Positions 1-5,722 of a stretch of DNA of 14,295 bases are shown piece after piece; within the stretch, counting starts at the first letter, position 1, and each line of letters starts with the position of its first letter. Origin of the DNA: Dehalococcoidia bacterium UBA1332 (GTDB lineage: Bacteria > Chloroflexota > Dehalococcoidia > Lucifugimonadales > Lucifugimonadaceae); assembly GCA_002306745.1 (NCBI GenBank), contig DBSW01000021.1:1-14295 (forward strand), written 5' to 3'. Below the pieces are notes generated by a model. It was not told where the DNA came from, ran no database searches, and saw only the letters and a list, made by a program, of their open reading frames with translations. The position numbers and the translations under genes were made by a program.

Positions 1-303
1 GGTGATGTCTGCGATGGACAGAAAAAAGAAGCTCACAAAGCTGTAGGACAACCCAATGCCAAACAGGGCGATGCTACCAACCAGGTTCATTACCAGGGAC
101 TTGGCATACCGCTCAGAAGCCTGTTGGCCGCCCCAGTAGTACCCCAATGCCAGAGCACCCAGGAAACAACTGATGATGATTGAAGTGCAAAGCACCGAGC
201 TGCCAACGAAGGGTACTGTCTGGCGGATGGTGATCATCTGCAATCCGGAGCTGGCCAGCCCCTCAAGGAGCAGGATGAGAGCAGCTTTCCGCTTGGTCGT
301 CAT
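1..303 (-). CDS. Spermidine synthase-like polytopic membrane protein, N-terminal part only
   Basis: The frame opens with ATG at 303-301 and stays open to the window edge, giving 101 residues of a longer protein. Three hydrophobic segments are visible at about residues 8-28, 35-60 and 70-98. The pattern of Glu14-Gly in the first helix, Ile-Arg at 26-27, Pro31 to Gly34 before the second helix, and GALALGYYWGG ending it matches the membrane domain that precedes the methyltransferase-like domain in membrane-bound spermidine synthase-like proteins. The catalytic domain lies outside the window, so polyamine synthesis is not shown. The ribosome binding site is poor (GTGGTG about 7 bases upstream). 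It follows a decayed minus-strand gene by 23 bases. It runs opposite to the recombination operon and is probably cargo of the element. Some other small polytopic transporter-like protein remains possible. Confidence 0.6.
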   Translation of the reverse strand, partial: MTTKRKAALILLLEGLASSGLQMITIRQTVPFVGSSVLCTSIIISCFLGALALGYYWGGQQASERYAKSLVMNLVGSIALFGIGLSYSFVSFFFLSIADIT

Positions 304-326
304 ATAAAACACCACTAAATAAATAA

Positions 327-825
327 TTATTGATGTTCAACATAGCGAGAAGAGGACTCAAATGCCGCAATAAATGGGTCAAAGGGCGGGGTCCCTTTAA
401 AGCCTTGCGAAGAGTGGATATTTGATGTAACTTTTATCGTGTGGTCGTATAGCGTCCATATTTCAATCAAAGGTGCCTTATCGAGTCACATAGACGGCAC
501 CGAGCTGAAAAGCTTGGCTCCAACTGAACAACCTTCCTCTGCCGTAGCACTCACGGCTGTATCAACATCAAGTCTACCTCCTAAAGCTCCAAGCATTTTA
601 CCTTCAAGGTTTTCACCTTTTACTCCAACTATTTCGTTTCACACCTTTTTCCAGGGCGTTTAGGCGTGTTCTCTGCACGTCCATAGAGAACAGCCCTAAA
701 CCACCTTCGTGTGTCTCCGAATCTTGTTGCTGTTGTTGTTTTGACAATGGCACCTGATAAGTACCCCCAATCTAGCCATGAAACGGGTACGAACGCTGCG
801 GCGTTTTGGCTAAATACTCAACCAA
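327..825 (-). pseudogene. Decayed unknown gene with two in-frame stops and a frameshift
   Basis: Reading the minus strand from 825, a coding-like frame runs to 640 and contains one TAG (772-774). It must slip one base at 636-639 (an AAA before CGAA) to continue from 635 to a TAA at 327-329, passing one TGA (486-488). The pieces join into about 164 codons rich in GNN codons. They give plausible stretches such as LVEYLAKTPQRSYPFHG, GGLGLFSMDVQRTRLNALEK, EGKMLGALGGRLDVDTAV and FDPFIAAFESSSRYVEHQ. Restoring TAG to TGG, TGA to CGA and removing one A would give a single open frame. The upstream end is a TAA at 826-828 only 15 bases from the plus-strand gene at 843, so the 5' end has probably been cut off. 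I do not recognise the family. It probably formed an operon with the spermidine synthase-like gene 23 bases downstream. Confidence 0.6.
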
Positions 826-835
826 TTAATTGGAG
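792..835 (+). promoter_or_regulatory. Leader of the 843 gene: hairpin, CTCAAC motif and palindrome before the ribosome binding site
   Basis: A hairpin AACGC (792-796), loop TGCG, GCGTT (801-805) is followed by CTCAAC (817-822) and a perfect 12-base palindrome CCAATTAATTGG (822-833). The palindrome runs into the ribosome binding site GGAG (832-835). The same order of hairpin, CTCAAC and ribosome binding site recurs before other genes in the window. This stretch also lies antisense to the 5' end of the decayed minus-strand frame, so part of it may be inherited coding sequence. I found no convincing promoter for the operon here. Confidence 0.35.
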
Positions 836-842
836 ACACTTT

Positions 843-1079
843 ATGTATAACTTCGATTTCAATGCGCATCAGCAGCTTTCCGGAAGTCCTAAGAACGATG
901 TTCAGCAGGCTATCGCAAAAGCAAATGAAAAAGCTCATATGGGCAATTTCAAAGTGTGCGTAACTACAGCAGGTGATGTTCTGGTTCTGCCGGAATTCTC
1001 TGTTCTGATGAGGGATGATATTGCCGAGATCGTGTACGACACGGACCACGGTTATAGCTTCAAAACTTCATCAAACTAA
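843..1079 (+). CDS. Small hypothetical protein, first gene of the recombination operon
   Basis: This 78-residue soluble protein starts at ATG 843 because GGAG lies 7 bases upstream. A longer frame from 711 has no ribosome binding site and overlaps the antisense remnant. The C-terminal half (GNFKVCVTTAGDVLVLPEF, then DDIAEIVYDTDHGYSF) alternates hydrophobic residues as in a small beta-rich fold. It resembles the C-terminal half of the protein at 5280 (both have AIA-(K/Q)-A, a strand, then D-(D/E)-I-x-E-I-Y and G-(Y/F)-x-F), so the two are probably distant paralogues. In position it matches the first gene after the traN-side hotspot in SXT-like elements. Function is unknown. The next gene starts 11 bases after its stop. 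Confidence 0.75.
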   Translation: MYNFDFNAHQQLSGSPKNDVQQAIAKANEKAHMGNFKVCVTTAGDVLVLPEFSVLMRDDIAEIVYDTDHGYSFKTSSN

Positions 1080-1090
1080 GGGGACAACAA

Positions 1091-1429
1091 ATGGAACTTA
1101 TTATGCTTTGCATAGCGCTATTTGTTTTCTTCTTTGGGTCGGTTATTGCCATGCAGGCCATAGAGTTTGGATTTCGCGTAGGCGATAAAGCTCTGGAAGC
1201 CTCTGGTAAATTAGTAAAGCTGCCTTTCAAGATAGCTTTCAAGTTGATCTGCATTGCAGGCAAACACCTCATCAAGCGATTGATGAAGAACAAGCCTCAA
1301 GAAGTCACGATCAAGCCGATCGTCGCTGTTACACCGCTGGAACTTCAGCACATGCGTAACAACAACCTCCTTCAATCAGGAAAGCGCCAACCTGTACTGA
1401 TTGAACATCCTCCACAACAGACTAAATAG
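1091..1429 (+). CDS. Small inner-membrane protein with one N-terminal helix
   Basis: The 112-residue product begins with a strong hydrophobic segment (residues 3-25, including LCIALFVFFFGSVIAMQAIE). A basic amphipathic middle with many Lys residues (about 35-80) and a polar tail follow. This predicts a single-span membrane protein with a cytoplasmic positive domain, which could touch nucleic acid or lipid head groups. The start at 1091 is supported by AGGGGA at 1079-1084, and the gene lies just after the 843 gene. Its stop TAG overlaps the ribosome binding site of ssb, so the three are clearly co-transcribed. I recognise no family. Confidence 0.7.
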   Translation: MELIMLCIALFVFFFGSVIAMQAIEFGFRVGDKALEASGKLVKLPFKIAFKLICIAGKHLIKRLMKNKPQEVTIKPIVAVTPLELQHMRNNNLLQSGKRQPVLIEHPPQQTK

Positions 1430-1439
1430 GAGATACATC

Positions 1440-1913
1440 ATGTATCAGAAAGTCATTCTTATTGGCCGTGTAGGTCAAAAGCAATTGGGTTACACCAAAA
1501 CACAAAAGCCGGTCGCGCAATACTCGTTGGCAACAACGAAGTCCTTCAAGGACAAGCAAACTGGCGATTGGAATGAGCATACTGAATGGCACCGCTTGGT
1601 CTCATTCAACCAGTGCGCCGAGCATGTGAACAACAAGCTTGAGCCTGGAGATCTCATTCAAGTAGAAGGCGAACTGCGCACGCGCAAATGGCAGGATCAA
1701 AGCGGTACCGATCGTTATACCACTGAAATTGTGGTGAATGATTTTCCGAAGAAACTGCCTCGCTACTACAACCGAGATGGTCAAGCTGCACCTGCACAAC
1801 AGCAGGCTCCTCAGCGACAATCATCACAACCAATGGCACAAGCTGTCGGTCAGGAGTTCATGGCTCAGGGACCATCATTCGACTCGTTCGATGACATGGA
1901 CATTCCGTTCTGA
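1440..1913 (+). CDS. ssb: Single-stranded DNA-binding protein
   Basis: This is a 157-residue SSB with an OB-fold N-terminal domain of about 110 residues. Typical family features are the start KVILIGRVG, then NEHTEWHRLVSFN (strand with the conserved Glu-Trp) and VEGELRTRKWQDQSG. A Gln-rich flexible linker (about 120-145) leads to the acidic tip FDDMDIPF, which in SSBs recruits partner proteins. The ATG at 1440 is chosen because TAGGAG lies just upstream and the OB fold begins there; a frame from 1401 only adds unrelated residues. It should coat single-stranded DNA made during transfer or by the exonuclease encoded downstream, and work with the RecT-like annealing protein. It is shorter than E. 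coli SSB (178 residues) mainly in the linker. Confidence 0.95.
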   Translation: MYQKVILIGRVGQKQLGYTKTQKPVAQYSLATTKSFKDKQTGDWNEHTEWHRLVSFNQCAEHVNNKLEPGDLIQVEGELRTRKWQDQSGTDRYTTEIVVNDFPKKLPRYYNRDGQAAPAQQQAPQRQSSQPMAQAVGQEFMAQGPSFDSFDDMDIPF

Positions 1914-1938
1914 ATGAACTGATTTAACGCTTGTTTCA

Positions 1939-1976
1939 CCCTGATGGGGACTTTCCCCTACAGGGTAAGCCCCATC
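1939..1976 (+). promoter_or_regulatory. Two mutually exclusive hairpins after ssb
   Basis: CCCTG (1939-1943) and GGGG (1946-1949) can pair with CCCC (1955-1958) and CAGGG (1961-1965). Alternatively GATGGGG (1943-1949) can pair perfectly with CCCCATC (1970-1976). Both use the same GGGG, so only one can form at a time. There is no clear T tract, only ATTTTC after the second arm. The site lies between ssb and the next gene and may protect the ssb message or tune the downstream gene. Confidence 0.5.
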
Positions 1977-1998
1977 ATTTTCTCTATGGAGAATGACT

Positions 1999-2190
1999 AT
2001 GGGCTTTTCACGAAAAGAGGTTTATTTCTGGCTGGAAACAGCGAGCGATGAACAACTTCAGCACATGCTGAACACGTCGAAAGATATGCTCAGTATGCTC
2101 ACCGACAAAGAACAGGTTTCATCGTTGAAATGGCTTCGTGCCAAAATCATCGAAGAAATTAATGCCCGAAGAGAAGCTAAACAAGCTTAA
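1999..2190 (+). CDS. Small helical hypothetical protein
   Basis: The product is 63 residues, almost wholly helical and highly charged (SDEQLQHMLNTSKDML, then SLKWLRAKIIEEINARREAK). It is soluble, with no membrane segment. Two ATGs are in frame; the one at 1999 is preferred because GGAG (1988-1991) sits 7 bases upstream, whereas only one base separates it from the ATG at 1993. The gene follows ssb by 85 bases and its 3' end overlaps the convergent minus-strand gene by 14 bases. It could be a small adaptor or regulatory protein, but I recognise no family. Confidence 0.65.
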   Translation: MGFSRKEVYFWLETASDEQLQHMLNTSKDMLSMLTDKEQVSSLKWLRAKIIEEINARREAKQA

Positions 2191-2497
2191 AGCTTTGTTT
2201 GCGTTTTAACTTTTCGAGCAACTGGTCTTGCTCTTCCGGAGTACCAAAAGCGATGGATCGTATTGCTTGCCACTCTAATGTGTCAGGCTTGCCTTTCAAT
2301 CGTTTATCGGTCTCCTCTTGCAGATACTCCATAAAGTACGGGCTCGCCGCCTGTCTTGCCTGGATGTACTCCGCATACGTCTTGATAGCTTTGGCATCGA
2401 TACCGGCTTTTGCCAGTAACGGAGCCTGATTGTCGAGACCAACCCTTGTAAACCTGAAATTACCTTGGTCATCCACGATGTAGTCTTGGGTTTGCAT
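2177..2497 (-). CDS. Hypothetical protein on the minus strand inside the plus-strand operon
   Basis: A 106-residue soluble protein rich in charged helices (AGIDAKAIKTYAEYIQARQA, then YLQEETDKRLKGKPDTLEW and EEQDQLLEKLKRKQ). A good ribosome binding site, AGGAGG, lies 9 bases before the ATG, and a perfect TATAAT (complement of 2519-2524) lies just upstream, so the frame is very likely real. The reading frames on the plus strand here are its shadows. It points against all its neighbours and converges on the 1999 gene with a short overlap, so the two transcripts would be antisense at their 3' ends. No family is recognised; a regulator of the element or an inserted accessory gene are both possible. 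Confidence 0.75.
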   Translation of the reverse strand: MQTQDYIVDDQGNFRFTRVGLDNQAPLLAKAGIDAKAIKTYAEYIQARQAASPYFMEYLQEETDKRLKGKPDTLEWQAIRSIAFGTPEEQDQLLEKLKRKQSFKLV

Positions 2498-2518
2498 ATC
2501 TCAATACCTCCTGGGGTC

Positions 2519-2524
2519 ATTATA
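2519..2524 (-). promoter_or_regulatory. -10 element of the minus-strand gene at 2177-2497
   Basis: The minus strand reads TATAAT, a perfect sigma-70 -10 hexamer, about 22 bases before the start codon. The -35 region is weak (TTGCTA at 15-base spacing is the nearest). The predicted leader is very short, with the ribosome binding site almost at the 5' end of the RNA. Confidence 0.5.
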
Positions 2525-2533
2525 CCTCACATA

Positions 2534-2552
2534 CTCAACTAGCAACCTGGAG
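2534..2552 (+). promoter_or_regulatory. CTCAAC motif and ribosome binding site before recT
   Basis: CTCAAC (2534-2539) lies 26 bases before the recT start and ahead of the ribosome binding site GGAG (2549-2552). No hairpin is obvious between them. This is one of the CTCAAC copies found in gaps of the plus-strand operon. It falls in the promoter region of the divergent minus-strand gene. Confidence 0.35.
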
Positions 2553-2559
2553 CAATCCT

Positions 2560-3531
2560 ATGAATCAACCGCAAAACCAAGTGGCGCAAAAGCCCACTAA
2601 CCAATGGCACCAGGCAATTGAGTCCGCCAAGGACAAATTCTCTGGTTCCGGTCTGGACTTCTTTCAGGAGCAGATCTTTGCCACCCAACTCTTGATGAAT
2701 AACAGCTACTTGCTGGATGTCGCCAAGAAAAACCCATCGAGTCTTCGCTTGGCGATGTACAACGTAGCGGCAGTCGGATTGACGCTGAACCCTAACCAGG
2801 GTCTGGCCTATCTGGTACCGCGACGATTACGCAAGAACGAAGACCCGAAAGTGATGCTCGACATCTCCTACCGGGGATTGATCACTATCGGTGTTGAAAC
2901 GGGTGCAATTCGCTGGGCCAAGGCTGAACTTGTCTATGAGAAAGACCAGTTCACCTACAAAGGTCCAGCCGAGAAACCAGACCACTTCTGCGACCCTTTT
3001 TCTACGGAAAGAGGAGCCGTTCGAGGTGGCTACTGTATCGCGGAACTTCCTTCTGGGGGTGTCCTGGTCGAGCCTATGTCCAAAGCGGACATGGACAAGA
3101 TTCGGGATGTCTCAGAGGCCTTCAAGAAAGGTCTTGGCCCTTGGGTCGATTGGGAAGATCAGATGCAACTGAAATCGGTAGTGAAGCGAGCTTCCAAATG
3201 GTGGCCCAAGTCTACGCCTCGACTGGCTAAAGCCCTTCAGATCCTCAATGAGGAAAATGGAGAAGGCCTCGCCGTCCTGTCGAAAGATATGGCAACCGTA
3301 GGAATGTTACCGCCTCCGCCGAGTCGTGATGAAGTGCCGCTTACTGTACAGAATACCGTGAAACAACTGGTAGACCGTGCGGTTAAGCAAAATGCTTTTG
3401 AAGCGTGTCGGGAGTTAATGGAAAGCCGGATCAAGAATCCTGCTGAACTGTCTTTTGCATATAGCGAACTGGATAAGGCCAAGGCTGAGTCTGAAGCGAA
3501 AATGCACGAGCAGAAAATCATTAACGCCTGA
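2560..3531 (+). CDS. recT: RecT-family single-strand annealing protein
   Basis: This 323-residue protein matches the RecT/Bet family. The diagnostic run is NPSSLRLAMYNVAAVGLTLN (58-77), followed by GLAYLVP (81-87), DISYRGLITIG (101-111), and VDWEDQMQLKSVVKRASKWW (196-215), which corresponds to the WxxxxxxMxxKTxxRRxxK region of E. coli RecT. It resembles RecT more than lambda Bet, although the equivalent gene in SXT is usually called bet. Such proteins form rings or filaments and anneal single strands made by a 5'-3' exonuclease; here that partner is encoded one gene downstream, and SSB is encoded upstream. The C-terminal 100 residues form a variable helical tail. The ATG at 2560 has GGAG 7 bases upstream. 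Confidence 0.92.
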   Translation: MNQPQNQVAQKPTNQWHQAIESAKDKFSGSGLDFFQEQIFATQLLMNNSYLLDVAKKNPSSLRLAMYNVAAVGLTLNPNQGLAYLVPRRLRKNEDPKVMLDISYRGLITIGVETGAIRWAKAELVYEKDQFTYKGPAEKPDHFCDPFSTERGAVRGGYCIAELPSGGVLVEPMSKADMDKIRDVSEAFKKGLGPWVDWEDQMQLKSVVKRASKWWPKSTPRLAKALQILNEENGEGLAVLSKDMATVGMLPPPPSRDEVPLTVQNTVKQLVDRAVKQNAFEACRELMESRIKNPAELSFAYSELDKAKAESEAKMHEQKIINA

Positions 3532-3543
3532 TTTCAACTAACA

Positions 3544-3606
3544 CTCAACCTGCTGGGGTGATGCTTACTCCAGTGGAGGTGCATTGCCCCTTTTTTTACA
3601 AGGAAT
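3544..3606 (+). terminator. CTCAAC motif, intrinsic terminator and ribosome binding site between recT and the 3611 gene
   Basis: CTCAAC (3544-3549) is followed by arms GGGGTGATGC (3555-3564) and GCATTGCCCC (3581-3590), which pair over all ten positions counting two G-T wobbles. A smaller hairpin CTCC/GGAG sits inside, and seven T residues follow (3591-3597). This is a classic intrinsic terminator. The ribosome binding site AAGGAA (3600-3605) follows within a few bases, so the next gene is reached only by read-through or when the stem is not formed. A competing pairing of CTGG (3553-3556) with CCAG inside the loop could prevent the terminator. Confidence 0.7.
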
Positions 3607-3610
3607 AGCA

Positions 3611-3952
3611 ATGATCACTTCCAACTCTAACTACAGAACAACTCTGTTCTACTTCAACAATGTGGATCAGCTTCGTGATTTTGAGTCCTTCAAAATCTGC
3701 CCTGTCCACGCTGGTCAGCACATTCCAGATACTGAAGCTGATAAAGCGGATTACTGGTGTGTCATCGGAATTTATAAGGCTGAGCAAGCGCGAGCGAACC
3801 AAAGCCCTTCTTTTCCGGTAGCTGATTTACCTACTGAGCTGTACGCAAACCTGTTCGCACAACTGTGTCGTCAACTGGTCAGCAGTACACCTGACAGTGC
3901 TTCAACCAAAACACTGACAAAAGCTCTTCAGTCTCAAGCCTTAACAGCCTGA
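3611..3952 (+). CDS. Hypothetical protein between recT and exo
   Basis: A 113-residue soluble protein with no membrane segment. The N-terminal part is beta-like (YRTTLFYFNNVDQLRDFESF, then DYWCVIGIYKAEQA) and the C-terminal part is helical and Ser/Thr-rich. The start at 3611 is set by AAGGAA five bases upstream; an ATG-like start at 3584 falls inside the terminator stem. It is bracketed by two nearly identical leader sequences (3544-3613 and 3970-4038), so it looks like a gene inserted or duplicated together with its leader between recT and exo. Position suggests a modulator of the recombination proteins. No family is recognised. Confidence 0.65.
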   Translation: MITSNSNYRTTLFYFNNVDQLRDFESFKICPVHAGQHIPDTEADKADYWCVIGIYKAEQARANQSPSFPVADLPTELYANLFAQLCRQLVSSTPDSASTKTLTKALQSQALTA

Positions 3953-3969
3953 GATTAACCAATCTATCA

Positions 3970-4028
3970 CTCAACCCACTGGGGTAATGCTTACTCCAGT
4001 GGAGATGGCATTACCTCTATTTAGAGGA
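3970..4028 (+). promoter_or_regulatory. Leader of exo with three competing hairpins, one covering the ribosome binding site
   Basis: After CTCAAC (3970-3975), CACTGG (3977-3982) can pair with CCAGTG (3996-4001), or GGTAATGC (3983-3990) can pair perfectly with GCATTACC (4008-4015). A third stem, CCTCT (4014-4018) with AGAGG (4023-4027), hides the exo ribosome binding site AGAGGA and shares two bases with the second stem, so those two compete. There is no T tract, unlike the sister copy at 3544. The order suggests a translational switch. Confidence 0.55.
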
Positions 4029-4035
4029 ATCAGTA

Positions 4036-5040
4036 ATGTCAAATATGAAAGTAGTTGATCTTAATCAGCGTTCAGAGGAGTGGTTGCAATGGCGGTCTAA
4101 GGGAGTGACGGCATCGGATATTCCGATCATCCTTGGGCTCAGTCCATACAAGACACGTTGGCAACTTTGGGCGGAAAAAGTCGGGCGTATTAATGCTCCT
4201 GATATATCCAACAACCCCAATGTAAAACGTGGTGTTCGCCTTGAAGATGAAGCTCGCCAATTGGCCGAAGGTCGTTATGGTGAGGTTCTGCTTCCGCTCT
4301 GTGGGGAATGCGCTCGATGGGATGTGTTGCGTGCGAGCTTTGATGGGCTCGATTCAGCAATGCAACCATTTGAGTTCAAGGCCCCCAGTGAATCGGTGTG
4401 GGATGACATCGAAAAGAAAGGTGTCGAGTCCAGTACGTACAAATTGTATGAGGCGCAAGTCCATGCTCAATGTGCAGTTGCTGGGACGACAACCGGTCGC
4501 CTGATTTTTTATAAAGAAGGCGGTCAGGACCTAGATTTTTCTGTCACGTTAACACCTGAAAGGGAGAATGAAATCCTTGAGGCGGCAAAGCTCTTTTGGG
4601 AGCACGTAGTAACCAATACGCCCCCTGAGCCTGATCCTGAAAGAGACTGGTATATACCGGAATCTGGAGATCAGCAGTTCAAGTGGGATGCGTATGCTGA
4701 TGCATGGCGCACGCAGCACCATCGCATACAAGCACTTAAAGATGAACTGAAAGTTCTTGAAAAAGAGCAGAAGGGGATTCAGAAGGCAATGATCACGTTG
4801 ATGGGTCCGTTTATGCAGGCGGACATTGGTGGCGTGAAAGTTACCCGATTCATGAAGAAGGGCAGTATCGATTATGGCGCTTATCTGAAGGTCACGTTCC
4901 CAGATAAAGACCTAACCGATGAACTGGAGTCCTACCGCAAAGCGTCTCGTGAGGAGTCTCGCTTCAGCAGGTCTGAAGATGAACTCGTTAATACGGATGT
5001 TGGTGAGGTTGTGACTACGGTGAAATCTGCTTACTTCTGA
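4036..5040 (+). CDS. exo: YqaJ/lambda-Exo-type 5'-3' exonuclease
   Basis: The 334-residue protein has the full YqaJ viral recombinase core: QRSEEWLQWRSKGVTASDIP at the start, RGVRLE with Glu70, the metal-binding Asp103 in SFDGLD, Glu113-x-Lys115 in FEFKAP, and Gln141-x-x-x-Gln145 in the following helix. These are the catalytic residues of the lambda Exo/RecB-like nuclease fold. The extra C-terminal part (about 220-334), absent from the 226-residue lambda Exo, begins with a coiled coil (HHRIQALKDELKVLEKEQKG) and ends in KSAYF. It should chew one strand of duplex ends to give 3' tails for the RecT-like protein and SSB. The ATG at 4036 has AGAGGA seven bases upstream. Confidence 0.93.
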   Translation: MSNMKVVDLNQRSEEWLQWRSKGVTASDIPIILGLSPYKTRWQLWAEKVGRINAPDISNNPNVKRGVRLEDEARQLAEGRYGEVLLPLCGECARWDVLRASFDGLDSAMQPFEFKAPSESVWDDIEKKGVESSTYKLYEAQVHAQCAVAGTTTGRLIFYKEGGQDLDFSVTLTPERENEILEAAKLFWEHVVTNTPPEPDPERDWYIPESGDQQFKWDAYADAWRTQHHRIQALKDELKVLEKEQKGIQKAMITLMGPFMQADIGGVKVTRFMKKGSIDYGAYLKVTFPDKDLTDELESYRKASREESRFSRSEDELVNTDVGEVVTTVKSAYF

Positions 5041-5061
5041 TATGTGAATTTAAGTGTGATG

Positions 5062-5242
5062 CCCTGGGGAGCTTGTAGCCCCAGGGTACAAATATTTGAC
5101 TTGTCCACCATCGGACACCAGACAAGAATTCCGGCTTTCTTGCCCGTAAGCAAGGGAGCCAAACATAGCGGGTACTCCTGATTGGAGGCGAGGTTCGCAG
5201 GCTTCCCTAAAGCGTTTTCGCTGAGAGCGTTTTAGGGAGCCT
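5062..5242 (+). ncRNA. Densely structured gap between exo and the 5280 gene, candidate leader or RNA
   Basis: Four hairpins stand in a row: CCCTGGGG/CCCCAGGG (5062-5069, 5079-5086); CTTGTC/GACAAG (5100-5105, 5121-5126), which competes with TGTCC/GGACA inside it; an 11-base stem GGCTTTCTTGC/GCAAGGGAGCC (5133-5143, 5150-5160, two G-T pairs) with a 6-base loop; and a long imperfect stem with arms 5199-5214 and 5228-5242 (AGGCTTCCCTAAAGCG with CGTTTTAGGGAGCCT). No T tract follows any of them. A minus-strand frame (5050-5259) crosses the area but lacks a credible start. A structured RNA or long leader is more likely; no known class is recognised. Confidence 0.4.
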
Positions 5243-5279
5243 GTGGGCTTCAAATTCAATCAAATTTAGGAGATTCGCT

Positions 5280-5534
5280 ATGACACATTTCGTAATGACT
5301 GAAGAACAAGTACAGCAATCAGTTGCTGGTGCTCGAATAGAATCCGCCGTTTCGGTTGCGATCGCGCAAGCCGACAAAATGTCAGAATGCGGCGGTTGCC
5401 ATATGACCGTGGTGCGCACAAAGCGTCATGGAATATGTATCTATCACGACTACCAGATGAAAGTTGCTAAAGATGAAATCATTGAAGAAATCTACAGCAC
5501 AGAGAATGGTTTCATATTTCGGTCGGCTGCTTAA
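5280..5534 (+). CDS. Small hypothetical protein, likely paralogue of the 843 gene
   Basis: The 84-residue product starts at ATG 5280, with TAGGAG (5267-5272) 7 bases upstream. A helical N-terminal part (EEQVQQSVAGARIESAVSVA) is followed by a beta-like half with CGGCH at about 37-41. The C-terminal KDEIIEEIYSTENGFIFRS aligns with RDDIAEIVYDTDHGYSFKTS of the 843 product, and AIAQA aligns with AIAKA. This suggests two copies of one small family in the operon. The two Cys and the His might bind a metal, but the paralogue lacks them. The stop TAA overlaps the ATG of the next possible frame (TAATG). Function is unknown. Confidence 0.7.
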   Translation: MTHFVMTEEQVQQSVAGARIESAVSVAIAQADKMSECGGCHMTVVRTKRHGICIYHDYQMKVAKDEIIEEIYSTENGFIFRSAA

Positions 5535-5722
5535 TGGCGGCTCCGAAGGAAGTGGGCAATACATGCATAGAGATGCAGCCTGTCATCAGAATCTGCATCT
5601 TGTATTGCGCCTTACTACTCTATGTGAGGCGAGGCGGATACGTTGAGTATCTGCCTTCCTTATGTCCATTCTGGAAACGGAGTGGCTATAAGAAAGGCGA
5701 AATCGTCTTCACAGAATTTTGA
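5534..5722 (+). CDS. Possible small protein translated by stop-start overlap
   Basis: A 62-residue frame starts at the ATG of TAATG, overlapping the stop of the 5280 gene by one base, a layout typical of translational coupling. It has a hydrophobic stretch (VIRICILYCALLLYVRRGG) that could be a short membrane segment, then a basic tail with SLCPFWKRSGYKKG. Several rare codons (ATA, AGA, AGG, CTA) are used and there is no separate ribosome binding site, so it may be a chance frame. A competing frame (5464-5646) fits less well. I recognise no family. Confidence 0.35.
   Translation: MAAPKEVGNTCIEMQPVIRICILYCALLLYVRRGGYVEYLPSLCPFWKRSGYKKGEIVFTEF

Noticed and set aside
381..398. Inverted repeat AAAGGG/CCCTTT
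   Set aside because: It lies inside the decayed coding frame and has no T tract, so it is probably chance.
439..663. A 74-residue Ser/Pro-rich plus-strand frame
   Set aside because: It starts with GTG without a ribosome binding site and is the antisense shadow of the decayed minus-strand gene, whose codon pattern is far better.
733..761. Possible operon promoter (TTGTTG/GATAAG), and TTGACA at 741
   Set aside because: The first has a poor -35 and the second lacks any -10 at proper spacing; neither is convincing.
778..813. Basic 11-residue leader peptide frame (MKRVRTLRRFG)
   Set aside because: It has no ribosome binding site and is antisense to a coding-like frame; a short frame like this is expected by chance.
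711..842. N-terminal extension of the 843 gene
   Set aside because: There is no ribosome binding site at 711, and the stretch overlaps the minus-strand remnant. GGAG before 843 gives a clear start.
5050..5259. A 69-residue minus-strand frame
   Set aside because: It has no ribosome binding site and passes through four strong hairpins; the gap is better explained as structured non-coding DNA.
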